The notes under the pieces: generated by a model
Databases searched by the model: none
What the model was told of the DNA's origin: nothing
The model's input: only the letters and a program-made list of their open reading frames with translations
Made by a program: the position numbers and the translations under genes
In this document: positions 35,761 to 44,983 of the stretch, piece after piece
Position numbering within the stretch: position 1 is the first letter of the stretch
Layout: every line of letters begins with the position of its first letter
Source of the DNA: Marinomonas sp. UCMA 3892
Lineage (GTDB): Bacteria > Pseudomonadota > Gammaproteobacteria > Pseudomonadales > Marinomonadaceae
Direction of reading: 5' to 3'
Length of the DNA stretch: 64,000 nt
Assembly (NCBI RefSeq): GCF_012726345.1
Contig: NZ_PTXN01000007.1
Coordinates: 124,001 to 188,000, forward strand

Positions 35761-36915
35761 TCAAGCATTTTTAGGGGGTGGGGATTTACTAACACGGTTC
35801 CTCCCTTTCTTTTTAGACTGATACAAGGCTTCATCAGCCCTCTTCAGCACTGAATCTGAAGACTCACCAACAACCGCAAAAGCCACACCAATACTAGCCG
35901 TTACATTCACCTCTGTTTCTTGTTTCTTTTTAGGGTCAAACACCTCAACCAAAGCAGATTCAATATTTTCTCGAATCAATTCCAAAATGCCATCAACCTC
36001 GGAAAGGCGCTTGCCTCGGAATACTATGGTAAATTCTTCGCCACCGAAACGGAACGCTCGCCCCGGACTAGAAAACTGTTTCAGCTGGGCAGCAACACTT
36101 TTAAGCACTTTATCCCCCATGTCATGCCCATAAGTATCATTGAATTTTTTGAAATGATCGACATCAACCATGGCAATCGCATAATATTTTGACAACCCAA
36201 CAAGCTGTTCATTCAAGGCTCGCCTACCTGGCAATTTGGTCATATCATCTAAATAAGCCATTCGATGACTTTCCATCAGTAAGAACCAAATCCATAATAA
36301 AAACTGGGCAGATAACAATGCATCAAATTGTATATCGGAGGAAACAAAGTGACTGGCGATCAACAAGCTCACAATACTAATTAAGCCACTTGCCCGAAAA
36401 GTATCACCACTTAGCCACCAAGCTAGACCAATTGCCAGAGCACTGATAAACAATACACACCATAGTAAAACGTTAGACCAACTAACATCGGTGGCTAAAA
36501 ATGCATGATCTAAAAACGCAAATGACACCCAGTTTCGTTCAATGGCGTAACACCAGCTAACCAGCATTAAAACAAATAAAATACGATTTACGACAAAGCG
36601 ATTAAAAAAACCTCGCTCAGGCACAACCCCCAACAAAGCGATACAGAAACAAGAAACGACCAAATATGCGGTCAATGATGCAGCCTGATCCGAGTCACCA
36701 TAGAGCTTCGGAATCAGTAACAGCAAAACGAGAATCAATACTCGACCTTTATTAAAGTGCCAAGCCAGTAAAATAGCGACGCCAGCAAAAATAAGAGGAA
36801 GTAATGGCAACAGACCAAACCACAAAGGTGGTAATAGACCAACATACAAACTAGCATAAACACTCACTAGTAAAATGAAGCACGGAACTAACAATGAACT
36901 TAAACGTTCGGACAT
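35761..36915 (-). CDS. Membrane-anchored diguanylate cyclase (GGDEF)
   Basis: The 384 residues have an N-terminal half with about seven hydrophobic helices (to about residue 215) and a C-terminal GGDEF domain. MVDVDHFKKFNDTYGHDMGD binds metal and substrate, and the active site reads FRFGGEEF. It should make cyclic di-GMP from GTP. The inhibitory RxxD site normally nine residues before GGEEF is missing (SSPG instead), so product inhibition may be absent. The membrane part is of unknown sensing role. The gene is divergent from the glutathionyl-hydroquinone reductase gene. Confidence 0.92.
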   Translation of the reverse strand: MSERLSSLLVPCFILLVSVYASLYVGLLPPLWFGLLPLLPLIFAGVAILLAWHFNKGRVLILVLLLLIPKLYGDSDQAASLTAYLVVSCFCIALLGVVPERGFFNRFVVNRILFVLMLVSWCYAIERNWVSFAFLDHAFLATDVSWSNVLLWCVLFISALAIGLAWWLSGDTFRASGLISIVSLLIASHFVSSDIQFDALLSAQFLLWIWFLLMESHRMAYLDDMTKLPGRRALNEQLVGLSKYYAIAMVDVDHFKKFNDTYGHDMGDKVLKSVAAQLKQFSSPGRAFRFGGEEFTIVFRGKRLSEVDGILELIRENIESALVEVFDPKKKQETEVNVTASIGVAFAVVGESSDSVLKRADEALYQSKKKGRNRVSKSPPPKNA

Positions 36916-36930
36916 AAAAAAATCAAACCC

Positions 36931-36945
36931 ATCGAATCATTCGAT
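36931..36945. promoter_or_regulatory. Palindrome between divergent genes
   Basis: ATCGAATCATTCGAT is a perfect 7-bp inverted repeat around one base, between the starts of the GGDEF gene and the hydroquinone reductase gene. A further ATTCGAT occurs about 35 bases on. It has the form of an operator, but no cognate regulator is evident. Confidence 0.35.
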
Positions 36946-37025
36946 TAAATACGACTGATATATTGCCCCGAAAACGATTCGATTTCATTAATAATAGTGT
37001 GAATTCAAAACTAGAGGAAAATACG

Positions 37026-37997
37026 ATGGGATTACTTGTAGATGGTCAATGGGTTGACCAATGGTACGACACAGAAGCAAGCAAAGGTAAATTCGTACGC
37101 AGCGAGTCCGCATTCAGAAACTGGATTTACCCAGAAAGCGAATACCAATCAAATAATCCAAGCCATTTTCCCGCTCAAGCAGGGCGTTATCATTTATATG
37201 TTTCGCTTGCCTGCCCTTGGGCTCACCGCACCTTGATATTCATCAAACTAAAGCAACTAGAAGATATTATTAGTATCAGTTGTGTTCACCCAGACATGCT
37301 TGAAAATGGTTGGGAGTTTAAGCAAGATGATAACTTTAAAGACCCTAACATTGACATAGGCGATCCATTACACCATTTTGATTTCGCCCACCAGCTATAC
37401 ACAAGAGCCGACCCAAATTACAGTGGAAGAGTCACAGTACCAATATTATGGGATAAAGAACTCAACACCATAGTATCCAACGAATCTGCGGAAATTATCC
37501 GTATTTTTAATCGCGCATTTAATGAAATGACAGGAAATCATTTGGACTTCTACCCAAGTAGCATAGCCAATGAGATTGACGAGTTAAATGAGCGAATCTA
37601 TAACACGGTAAACAACGGTGTCTATAAATGCGGCTTTGCGACTACTCAAGAAGCTTATGAGGAAGCTCTGACACCACTTTTCGACACATTGGAATTTTTA
37701 GAAGAAAAGCTATCAACTAGTACTTATTTATTGGGAGAAGAGCAGACAGAAGCAGACTGGCGCCTTTTTACAACACTAATCCGCTTCGATGCCGTCTATT
37801 TTGGACACTTTAAATGTAACCTAAAACGCATCTTAGACTACCCAAACATTAATGCTTTTTTAAAACGACTTTACAACGAACCCAATATTGCTAATACAGT
37901 AAACTTACAGCACATCAAACGACATTATTACTACAGCCACAAAACAATCAACCCAACTCAAGTGGTTCCTCTAGGACCTGCTAAATTATTTCCTTAA
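37026..37997 (+). CDS. Glutathionyl-hydroquinone reductase (Xi-class GST)
   Basis: The 323 residues match the YqjG/EcmB-type enzymes that reduce glutathionyl-hydroquinones using glutathione. The thioredoxin-like part contains RYHLYVSLACPWAHRTLI with the catalytic cysteine of the CPWA motif. The helical C-terminal domain includes EADWRLFTTLIRFDAVYFGHFKCN. The start is placed at the ATG at 37026, preceded by AGAGGA. An upstream in-frame TTG at 36963 would add 21 unrelated residues. It is monocistronic. Confidence 0.92.
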   Translation: MGLLVDGQWVDQWYDTEASKGKFVRSESAFRNWIYPESEYQSNNPSHFPAQAGRYHLYVSLACPWAHRTLIFIKLKQLEDIISISCVHPDMLENGWEFKQDDNFKDPNIDIGDPLHHFDFAHQLYTRADPNYSGRVTVPILWDKELNTIVSNESAEIIRIFNRAFNEMTGNHLDFYPSSIANEIDELNERIYNTVNNGVYKCGFATTQEAYEEALTPLFDTLEFLEEKLSTSTYLLGEEQTEADWRLFTTLIRFDAVYFGHFKCNLKRILDYPNINAFLKRLYNEPNIANTVNLQHIKRHYYYSHKTINPTQVVPLGPAKLFP

Positions 37998-38049
37998 GCA
38001 TCAGTTCATAAAACAAGGAATTAAGGCAAATTCAAGAAGCCTGAGTTAA

Positions 38050-38096
38050 AGTCTATTAAAGTGAGCTATTTTTAAGGATAATAGACTCACTTTTTT
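38050..38096 (+). terminator. Terminator with overlapping alternative stem
   Basis: AAAGTGAG (38058-38065) can pair with CTCACTTT (38086-38093), followed by TTTTTT. AGTCTATT (38050-38057) can pair with AATAGACT (38080-38087). The two 3' arms share two bases and the pairings cross, so they exclude each other or form a pseudoknot. It follows the hydroquinone reductase gene by about 50 bases. Confidence 0.6.
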
Positions 38097-38178
38097 ATCT
38101 GCGCACCCCTTCAGTTAGTCATTACTAGCCTTGTAATACCAGCTGAAAAATATAAATATTTGAGACTTGTGGCTATTT

Positions 38179-39045
38179 ATGGAAAAGAAAATACTCTGGA
38201 TTATCTCTTTTGCAATAATATTTATTTTGTGGATAAAAGCTGGCCCATTTAAATATGACATGGACGATGCACAAGATGGAGCATCTGATACAAGCTCTCT
38301 GTATGAAGAGTCAGGGGAAGCAACGCCTGATGAAAAGAACTACTTTAAATCACATCCTATCCAGAAAAGCAGCCCTGACTTTGCAGCTATAACGGATATA
38401 AAAGAACGCAAAAAAGCCTTTTTTGACTACTTAACACCTTTTATAAATGAAAAAAACAGCCTTATTTTAAAAGATCGCGAGCGTCTAACTGCCCTGCTTA
38501 AAAGTAATAAAAAATTATCAACAAAAAACAAAAAATGGATTTCTACACTTCGCCAAAACCACAAACTCAAAAAACTTGAGAACTATTCAAAAGACGATAT
38601 ACAGGCATTACTTAATAGACTCGACATTATTCCTGCCTCTCTGGTTTTGGCGCAAGCAGCCAATGAGTCTGCATGGGGAACATCTCGCTTTGCCACAAAG
38701 GGTAACAACTACTTTGGTCAATGGTGTTTTAGAAAAGGCTGTGGGCTTGTACCAGAATCTAGAAACGAAGATGCAAATCATGAAGTGCGAAAATTCAATG
38801 ATGCCCGCGAGTCTGTATTTGCCTATATTGATAACCTAAACACTAACGCTGCTTACAAAAAACTCAGAGCCTCGCGCGCGCAGTTAAGACAAGATAAAGA
38901 AGTTGTCACAGGCCTTGCCCTAGTTCATGGTTTAGAACACTATTCAGAACGAGGCCAAGCCTACGTAGAAGAAATAGAAGGTTTAATTAATTACAACAAA
39001 CTTTGGCGCTTCAATCGCTCTCAGCCAAAACCAGAGCAACCATAA
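38179..39045 (+). CDS. Bax-like glucosaminidase-domain protein
   Basis: The 288 residues begin with one N-terminal membrane anchor (MEKKILWIISFAIIFILW). A charged spacer and a C-terminal GH73-type domain follow. The likely catalytic Glu is in AQAANESAWGTSRFATKG, followed by NNYFGQWCF, as in E. coli Bax. Such enzymes cut the N-acetylglucosaminyl-beta-1,4 bonds of peptidoglycan. The anchor places it in the periplasm. The start is taken at the ATG at 38179; an upstream TTG (38167) is less likely. No flagellar genes are nearby. Confidence 0.85.
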   Translation: MEKKILWIISFAIIFILWIKAGPFKYDMDDAQDGASDTSSLYEESGEATPDEKNYFKSHPIQKSSPDFAAITDIKERKKAFFDYLTPFINEKNSLILKDRERLTALLKSNKKLSTKNKKWISTLRQNHKLKKLENYSKDDIQALLNRLDIIPASLVLAQAANESAWGTSRFATKGNNYFGQWCFRKGCGLVPESRNEDANHEVRKFNDARESVFAYIDNLNTNAAYKKLRASRAQLRQDKEVVTGLALVHGLEHYSERGQAYVEEIEGLINYNKLWRFNRSQPKPEQP

Positions 39046-39195
39046 TCCAATAACAATATTCAAAGCTCAAACAAGAAAAAATGTAATAAAATGCAATTTA
39101 TTGTTACGAAATTACTTTATGTGGGGTGGCTAAGCGTTACCCCCTTCATTACAATACCGTAATATTTCACCCACTCATCAAACGAGGAAATTCAA

Positions 39196-41112
39196 TTGGC
39201 CCGTTTACCTGTTATTGTTGGCTTTGGCGGAATCAATTCGGCTGGTCGTACCTCTTCACATCAAGCATATCGCCGAATTGTCTTTGATCTTCTTCCAAGT
39301 TCAATCCAGCAGGATGTTTTACTTGATCTTGCCACTCTTACTAACATGGCCGAACACAAAAATGGCCTTTGGTATACAAATGGTGGGGAAGCATTAGATG
39401 CTGCTGCACTTGTTGACAGCATCGGGGAATCACTCCTTGCTCGTACTTTGATTCGTCGTATTCACCCTAGTTTATTTGATGTTGACCATGTGGTTTTGCA
39501 CAAATCAACAACATTGCAGTCGAGCCAAAGCGAAGAAAAACTCAGTTTTACTATAAAGACACGTTCTCTTCCAAATGATCGCCCTACAAACTGGCAAGTA
39601 ACTGAGCTTTCAGACATCTTAAGTGAAGTTGTTGTTGACGGTAATCTAGAAACCTTCATAAAAGACACGCGCCCCCTTTCTGTAAAAGCAGCCGGACAAC
39701 TACCTACTGGCTTTGATCCATCTAAGCTATATCAGAGCCGAAATCATCCTCGGGGCTTACAGATGACGGTCTATGGCGCATCAGATGCAGTTAAGAGTAG
39801 TGGTATTGATTGGGAAACTATTCGCAGTAAAGTCGCTCCAGACCAAATGGCCGTTTATGCAGCCAATTCAATAGGTCAAATGGACGACTTAGGATTTGGC
39901 GGCATGCTGAAATCAGCCCTTATGGGTAAGCGCACAACATCAAAGCACTTGCCTCTTGGCTATGCTCAAATGCCAGCAGACTTTGTAAACGCTTATATTC
40001 TAGGTAGCGTTGGTAACGTAGGAACATCAATCGGCGCCTGTGCAACATACTTTTTTAACTTAGAAAAAGCCATAGAAGGCATCAAAACTGGAAAATTTCG
40101 CGTGGCAATGGTTGGCGGCAGTGATGCTCCAATCACCCCTGAAATTATTGAAGGCTTCAGGACCATGGGGGCCTTAGCAGAAGATACAGCTTTGCTTGCT
40201 CTAGACGAAATTACAAACCAGGAAGAACCAGATCACACTCGCAGCTGTCGACCATTCGCTCAAAACTGCGGCTTTACCATTGGCGAATCTAGTCAATGGA
40301 CGCTATTAATGGATGATGAACTTGCCATTGAGTTGGGCGCAGAAATTTTTGGTTCTATTCCAGCAGTATTCTCCCATGCGGATGGGCATAAAAAATCCAT
40401 TTCAGCGCCAGGCATTGGTAATTATTTGACCATGAGCAAAGCCATGGCTTACCTACAAAACATCATAGGTAATGACGGCTTAACTCAACGCACCTTCATC
40501 CAAGCGCATGGCACAAGTACACCACAAAACCGTATCACTGAGTCCCATGTACTAAGCAAAGCAGCCACAAGTTTTGGCGCAACGGAAATACCTGTTGTGG
40601 CGATGAAAGCTTTCCTTGGTCACTCTCAAGGTACAGCAGGTGGTGATCAGCTTCACTTATCTCTAGGCGTTTGGAAGGATGGTATTTTACCTGGTATCAC
40701 AACATCATACGCTGTTGCCGATGACGTTTATCAAGATGGCCTAAAATTCCAACTAAAACACGAAGCCTATGGAAAAGACTATTTTGATGCCGCTTTGCTA
40801 AACTCAAAAGGTTTTGGCGGAAACAACGCAACCGCAGTTTTGCTATCTCCGATTCAAACCATGAAAATGCTAAGTAAGCGCTATAGTACTGAGCAAATTA
40901 GCGCTTACCAAGCTAAAAACATTGAGGTTGCAGCAGCAGCGGAAGAATACAACCAATCCGCAATTCGTGGTGAAACTCTACCTATCTATAAGTTTGGCTT
41001 CAATGTATTAGGTGGCGAAGAACTTAATATAACGGATCAGGAAATTCACTTACCGGGATACGATATGCCAGTAAATCTAAATATAGAAAATGAGTTTAGT
41101 GATTTAAAATAA
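39196..41112 (+). CDS. fabY: Beta-ketoacyl-ACP synthase FabY
   Basis: The 638-residue thiolase-fold protein opens ARLPVIVGFGGINSAGRTSSHQAYRR and resembles Pseudomonas FabY (PA5174), which condenses acetyl-CoA with malonyl-ACP to start fatty acid synthesis. The active-site region around SVGNVGTSIGACATYFFNLEKAI supplies the cysteine, with HGTSTPQNR and KAFLGHSQGTAGG supplying the histidines. The start codon is TTG, preceded at good spacing by GAGGA; no upstream ATG fits. It is monocistronic. The name relies on recall of the family. Confidence 0.88.
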   Translation: MARLPVIVGFGGINSAGRTSSHQAYRRIVFDLLPSSIQQDVLLDLATLTNMAEHKNGLWYTNGGEALDAAALVDSIGESLLARTLIRRIHPSLFDVDHVVLHKSTTLQSSQSEEKLSFTIKTRSLPNDRPTNWQVTELSDILSEVVVDGNLETFIKDTRPLSVKAAGQLPTGFDPSKLYQSRNHPRGLQMTVYGASDAVKSSGIDWETIRSKVAPDQMAVYAANSIGQMDDLGFGGMLKSALMGKRTTSKHLPLGYAQMPADFVNAYILGSVGNVGTSIGACATYFFNLEKAIEGIKTGKFRVAMVGGSDAPITPEIIEGFRTMGALAEDTALLALDEITNQEEPDHTRSCRPFAQNCGFTIGESSQWTLLMDDELAIELGAEIFGSIPAVFSHADGHKKSISAPGIGNYLTMSKAMAYLQNIIGNDGLTQRTFIQAHGTSTPQNRITESHVLSKAATSFGATEIPVVAMKAFLGHSQGTAGGDQLHLSLGVWKDGILPGITTSYAVADDVYQDGLKFQLKHEAYGKDYFDAALLNSKGFGGNNATAVLLSPIQTMKMLSKRYSTEQISAYQAKNIEVAAAAEEYNQSAIRGETLPIYKFGFNVLGGEELNITDQEIHLPGYDMPVNLNIENEFSDLK

Positions 41113-41146
41113 AGTAAACCAAAACCTAAAAGGCTAGCCAATACTG

Positions 41147-42043
41147 TTAAAATTTCGTATTGGCTAGCTCTTCTTGTAAAAAATCCAGCAACAATCGAGT
41201 CTTTCTAGACATCAGCTTTCGCTGTGGGTAGATAGCATAAAAACTGATTTCATAGCCTTTGTAGTTTGGCAATAAATTGACTAATTCACCTGACTCAATA
41301 TATTTTGCTATCAAAAAATCAGGTTGATAAATTATCCCCAATCCAGCCAAAGCAAAACGCGTTAAAGCCCCACCATTGTTCGCAGTAAAGGCACCAGAAA
41401 CAGAGACAGTTTGAGACACCCCATTCTCATCCGTCAATGACCAACGCTTTGGCACCAGTGCATTGCTATACAAAAGACAGGAATGATTTTTTAAGTCTTC
41501 TATATGATCAAGTTCTCCATACTTTAAAATATAATCTGGTGACGCACATACAAATCCCTTGGAATAACATAAAGGCCGCGCCACAAATTGATCCCCGCCT
41601 AAATCCCCTCCTCGAATCGCTATATCTACACCAGACTCGGTCATATCAACACGCTTATCACTGAAATCAACATCCAATTCAATTTGAGGATATAAACGAC
41701 TAAAGTTATCCAACAAAGGAACAATATGCGATAAGCCAAAATCCATTGGCACACTTATTTTCAATAGCCCTTTTGGCTTTTGCGTAAGATCACCTATTTC
41801 ATTTTCTGCCTCCTCAATCGCATCGAGTATTGCGATACAATGTTGATAATACTTACGACCAGCATGAGTAATACTGATATTGCGAGTATTGCGCTGCAAA
41901 AGCTTCGTCCCTAACTCCTCTTCAATGGAATTTATATAACGTGTCACCATAGGGCGAGAAATCCCCAAAGAGTCACTTGCCAACTTGAAGCTCTCCGCCT
42001 CATAAACACGGCAAAACACCTTCATCGCTTGTAGTTTATCCAT
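41147..42043 (-). CDS. LysR-family transcriptional regulator
   Basis: The 298 residues show the N-terminal helix-turn-helix (VYEAESFKLASDSLGISRPMVTRYINSIEEELG). A substrate-binding domain of the CrgA/DsdA-like LysR group follows. The start is placed at the ATG at 42043, which follows AGGTGAGAGC; an upstream frame extension to 42082 lacks such a site. It is divergent from the YceI gene (140 bases apart), the usual arrangement of a LysR regulator with its target. Confidence 0.92.
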   Translation of the reverse strand: MDKLQAMKVFCRVYEAESFKLASDSLGISRPMVTRYINSIEEELGTKLLQRNTRNISITHAGRKYYQHCIAILDAIEEAENEIGDLTQKPKGLLKISVPMDFGLSHIVPLLDNFSRLYPQIELDVDFSDKRVDMTESGVDIAIRGGDLGGDQFVARPLCYSKGFVCASPDYILKYGELDHIEDLKNHSCLLYSNALVPKRWSLTDENGVSQTVSVSGAFTANNGGALTRFALAGLGIIYQPDFLIAKYIESGELVNLLPNYKGYEISFYAIYPQRKLMSRKTRLLLDFLQEELANTKF

Positions 42044-42182
42044 GCTCTCACCTAAAAAAATAAAAAGTTCCCTTATTATCATTTCTTTTTAGTAAATATT
42101 GAATTGCTTTTTAGACTGATTATTTATTAAAAAAAACAATTTAAACTGCTCACATCTTTGAATCTCATATAGGAACGCAAGA

Positions 42183-42722
42183 ATGAAAGTAATTACTATC
42201 AGTGCATTAATGCTCGCATCAAGCCTAACAATGGCAGCGGATTACAAAATTGACCTAGCCCATTCAGGGGTAGTGTTTAAAGTCGGACACTTGGGTGTTA
42301 GCACAACCGTTGGCCGCTTTAATGAATTCGAAGGTGGCTTCGTATATGCAGAAGACGGTAAATCAGGTAGTGCATCTCTAACAATCAAAGCAGACAGTAT
42401 CGATACCAACCACGACGCTCGTGACAAACATCTTCGTAGTCCTGATTTTTTAGATGTTAAGCAATTTCCAACATTGACATTTAAAAGCACTAAATTTGAA
42501 GGTGACACTTTAACTGGCGACCTAACAATACATGGCGTAACAAAACCGGTTAGTTTTGAGGTTAAGAAAATCGGTGAAGGTAAAGATCCTTGGGGCGGCT
42601 ACCGTGCAGGTTTTGAAGCAAAAACCGTTATTCAACGCAGTGACTTTGGTGTGACTTACTTTATTCCTGGCGTAACAGATACAACTGAAATTGAAGTTTA
42701 CGTAGAAGGCATTCGCCAGTAA
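42183..42722 (+). CDS. YceI-family periplasmic protein
   Basis: The 179 residues start with a signal peptide (about 1-18, ending TMA) and then a YceI lipocalin-like barrel. YKIDLAHSGVVFKVGHLGVS and DFLDVKQFPTLTFKSTKFEG are typical. The family binds polyisoprenoids or amphiphiles in the periplasm and is often induced by acid or osmotic stress. An AGGAACG site precedes the ATG. The next gene follows at 32 bases and may be co-transcribed; the divergent LysR gene is the probable regulator. Confidence 0.92.
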   Translation: MKVITISALMLASSLTMAADYKIDLAHSGVVFKVGHLGVSTTVGRFNEFEGGFVYAEDGKSGSASLTIKADSIDTNHDARDKHLRSPDFLDVKQFPTLTFKSTKFEGDTLTGDLTIHGVTKPVSFEVKKIGEGKDPWGGYRAGFEAKTVIQRSDFGVTYFIPGVTDTTEIEVYVEGIRQ

Positions 42723-42754
42723 TCAATTTAAAAAAAGCACCAAGGAAAGCGATC

Positions 42755-43633
42755 ATGTACGAAGAAGCCAGCAACTCTACTATTTTAATGCTATTACATA
42801 CGGCAGTTTACCCTTTTCTCGCCGCACTAATAGTCAGCATTGTTGCTGGCAAATTGTTACGTGCATCGTCTTATCTTGGTTACCTTAGTGGTTTTATTGT
42901 TGGACTCGGCCTGATACATTCAGGCTTGAGTTTCCCTCCAAACCAAGCGATAGATTACTACAGCGTAACAACACTAATTGGCATAGCCTCAGTACTTTGC
43001 CCAACTTTAATTAAATCACTAACACTTCGTTTCAGTGCTAGCTTTGTGCTATTTGGGCTGTCATTTTATTTCTTACTTAACCCTGTATTAAAGCATTCAG
43101 GATTTGTCATTAGCCTTAGCTGGGCTGTTAGTTGCGCACTTGTCACACTGATATACCACCTTCTCACCCAAGAGAAAGCCCAAGAAACAGTTAAGTTTAA
43201 AACAAGCAATGCGCGTAATATCTCCCCACTACTTTTACCAATAGGATTGATGATTACTGCAGGCACGGCGGCACCTGTTATATCAATTGGAGGAAGCCTA
43301 TTAATAGGACAGTTATTGGGAGCCTTAGGGGCAGCATTATTTGGTTATGTGACTGTGAGTTACTTTATAAAAGCAACTCACAGTCACATAACCATTCCTG
43401 CATTTTTAATATTAGGCGGACTAATTACACAAAGTCACGTTCTCGCAGACATTCCGTTAAACGTTATGCTCATGCTTGTTGCAAGCTGCTTTGTAACACC
43501 TATAGCCACTGCGCTAGGAAACACATTAAGCAATAAACAAAGTACGTTTATTATTATTGGTCAAGCGGTCGCCAGCATCCTAATCAGCGGGCTATGCTTA
43601 TGGCTGGTTTGGCCTGAAAGCAGTCTTTATTGA
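42755..43633 (+). CDS. Unknown polytopic membrane protein
   Basis: The 292 residues form about nine or ten hydrophobic helices; no family was recognised. The start follows an AAGGAAAG site. The coding sequence contains a perfect 20-bp inverted repeat (43342-43394) in the codons for about residues 197-214 (GYVTVSYFIKATHSHITIP). It lies 32 bases after the YceI gene and may be part of the same LysR-controlled unit. Role unknown; a transporter is only a guess from the topology. Confidence 0.6.
   Translation: MYEEASNSTILMLLHTAVYPFLAALIVSIVAGKLLRASSYLGYLSGFIVGLGLIHSGLSFPPNQAIDYYSVTTLIGIASVLCPTLIKSLTLRFSASFVLFGLSFYFLLNPVLKHSGFVISLSWAVSCALVTLIYHLLTQEKAQETVKFKTSNARNISPLLLPIGLMITAGTAAPVISIGGSLLIGQLLGALGAALFGYVTVSYFIKATHSHITIPAFLILGGLITQSHVLADIPLNVMLMLVASCFVTPIATALGNTLSNKQSTFIIIGQAVASILISGLCLWLVWPESSLY
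43342..43394. repeat. Perfect 20-bp inverted repeat inside a coding sequence
   Basis: The arms are 43342-43361 and 43375-43394, exact reverse complements, separated by 13 bases (ACTTTATAAAAGC). The hairpin lies wholly within the unknown membrane protein gene and is read through in frame. No U-run follows on either strand, so it is not a standard terminator. Confidence 0.9.
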
Positions 43634-43642
43634 TTAAAAAAT

Positions 43643-44059
43643 CTAATCTTTAAAGATTGATCTAGAAGATCGCCATAACGGTAATATAATCGCCGCTATG
43701 GCGCTGCTGGCCGCACCATATAACAACAAATACAAGACGTCAGATTCGCTAAGATGAAGATTAATAAATACAAAAATATAATTAGGCACCACAATAAATA
43801 GCCATATTCCCATAACTAGAAAAAAGCGCCCAAATCCAGATAACCCTTTAACTTTAACCAAAAGCCAAGCAGTAAAATACAAATACACAAAAGCAGAAAA
43901 CGCGAACAATAAAACCATTCCAACGGTAGGTTGTTTAGCCACCCCCTCCAAGGCTGTGCGCCCCAAAAATGACAGGGGTGTAGAAGAATACCAGATCCCC
44001 CCAACAACCATTTGAAAGATAAAAATCAATACGACCGCTTTATGATTTATTTTGTACAC
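43643..44059 (-). CDS. Small membrane protein (DUF1761-like)
   Basis: The 138 residues have four hydrophobic helices. The N-terminal VVGGIWYSSTPLSFLGRTALEG resembles the WYSPxxFGxxW opening of DUF1761 proteins, of unknown function. It is convergent with the preceding gene, with only nine bases between stops, and is upstream of nothing on its strand. Function unknown. Confidence 0.6.
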   Translation of the reverse strand: MYKINHKAVVLIFIFQMVVGGIWYSSTPLSFLGRTALEGVAKQPTVGMVLLFAFSAFVYLYFTAWLLVKVKGLSGFGRFFLVMGIWLFIVVPNYIFVFINLHLSESDVLYLLLYGAASSAIAAIILPLWRSSRSIFKD

Positions 44060-44104
44060 ACCACCCCCCTATTTTGTCTATTTAGTCCAACTAAAAACCG
44101 CCAA

Positions 44105-44983
44105 CTAACTAGCTTGATATAACTCTTTAACTAAACTTCGTAATTTTGATCGCCATGGACGCTGTTTAATGCCAAAGTGATTGAATATCTTTCTGCATGA
44201 TAATGATTGCCGCTGCATAGCAGAAGTTTCTTGCACCTCTGGAAATGAATCGCCAATAGCCTCAACTTCTACCTGCGCCTTCGGATCGAACTGACTAGAT
44301 GTTGCCAAAATAGCCTCAACCAAACGAATCCAACTAATCTCCTCTGCACAACAATAATGGTAAATACCCTTATTTTGAGCACCGTAATAACCCTGACTCA
44401 CAATAGACAAAACAACTCGAACTAAATCTGATACAGGTGTCGGACTTCCGATCAAATCATCCTTATAAGCAAGATTAACCCCATCCTGAATAAGACCAAG
44501 CGTCCTACAAACAAAGTCATCCCCTTTACCACTAAATAACCAACCAGTTCGCAATACAATATTTTCAGGATTACTAAGCACAATAGACTCTGCTTCAATC
44601 AAAGCCTTTGCATAAGGCTCTGAACTATCTGGCACATCCGTTTCAGCATATGGCACATCTTTATTGCCAGAAAATACCCTAGCACTACTTATCATGATTA
44701 ATGTCGTGTTCGCCTGTTCACTCAAATACCGCAAAGTGGACTGAAATTTTCCATAATCATTTTGCAGTGCATAACGTAAGCTTAACGCATCAATAATCAC
44801 ATCAAACTGCATCGCATCTAATTCAGCTCTTCGTCCAACATCTAGCAATAACGACTCTTCTGGGCACAGCCATTCAAACTCATTTTTTCCTTCAGAAAGA
44901 AGCAATAAAGACGAACCTACTTCTGTACCACTTCCTAAAAGAAGAATACGAATCGGGGCATTAATATTTTGTGTATTATTCAA
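44105..44983 (-). CDS. RmlD-like sugar-nucleotide-binding (SDR-fold) protein
   Basis: The 292 residues resemble dTDP-4-dehydrorhamnose reductase (RmlD), with ISSARVFSGNKDVPYAETD, VLRTGWLFSGKGDDF and GIYHYCCAEEISW. The nucleotide loop is GSGTEVG, lacking the middle glycine of GxxGxxG. The active site reads PYAKALIEAE, so the lysine four residues after the tyrosine is replaced by Leu. It is probably not an ordinary rhamnose reductase. No other rml genes are present. Its start overlaps tatD by four bases, so the two are coupled. Confidence 0.72.
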   Translation of the reverse strand: MNNTQNINAPIRILLLGSGTEVGSSLLLLSEGKNEFEWLCPEESLLLDVGRRAELDAMQFDVIIDALSLRYALQNDYGKFQSTLRYLSEQANTTLIMISSARVFSGNKDVPYAETDVPDSSEPYAKALIEAESIVLSNPENIVLRTGWLFSGKGDDFVCRTLGLIQDGVNLAYKDDLIGSPTPVSDLVRVVLSIVSQGYYGAQNKGIYHYCCAEEISWIRLVEAILATSSQFDPKAQVEVEAIGDSFPEVQETSAMQRQSLSCRKIFNHFGIKQRPWRSKLRSLVKELYQAS

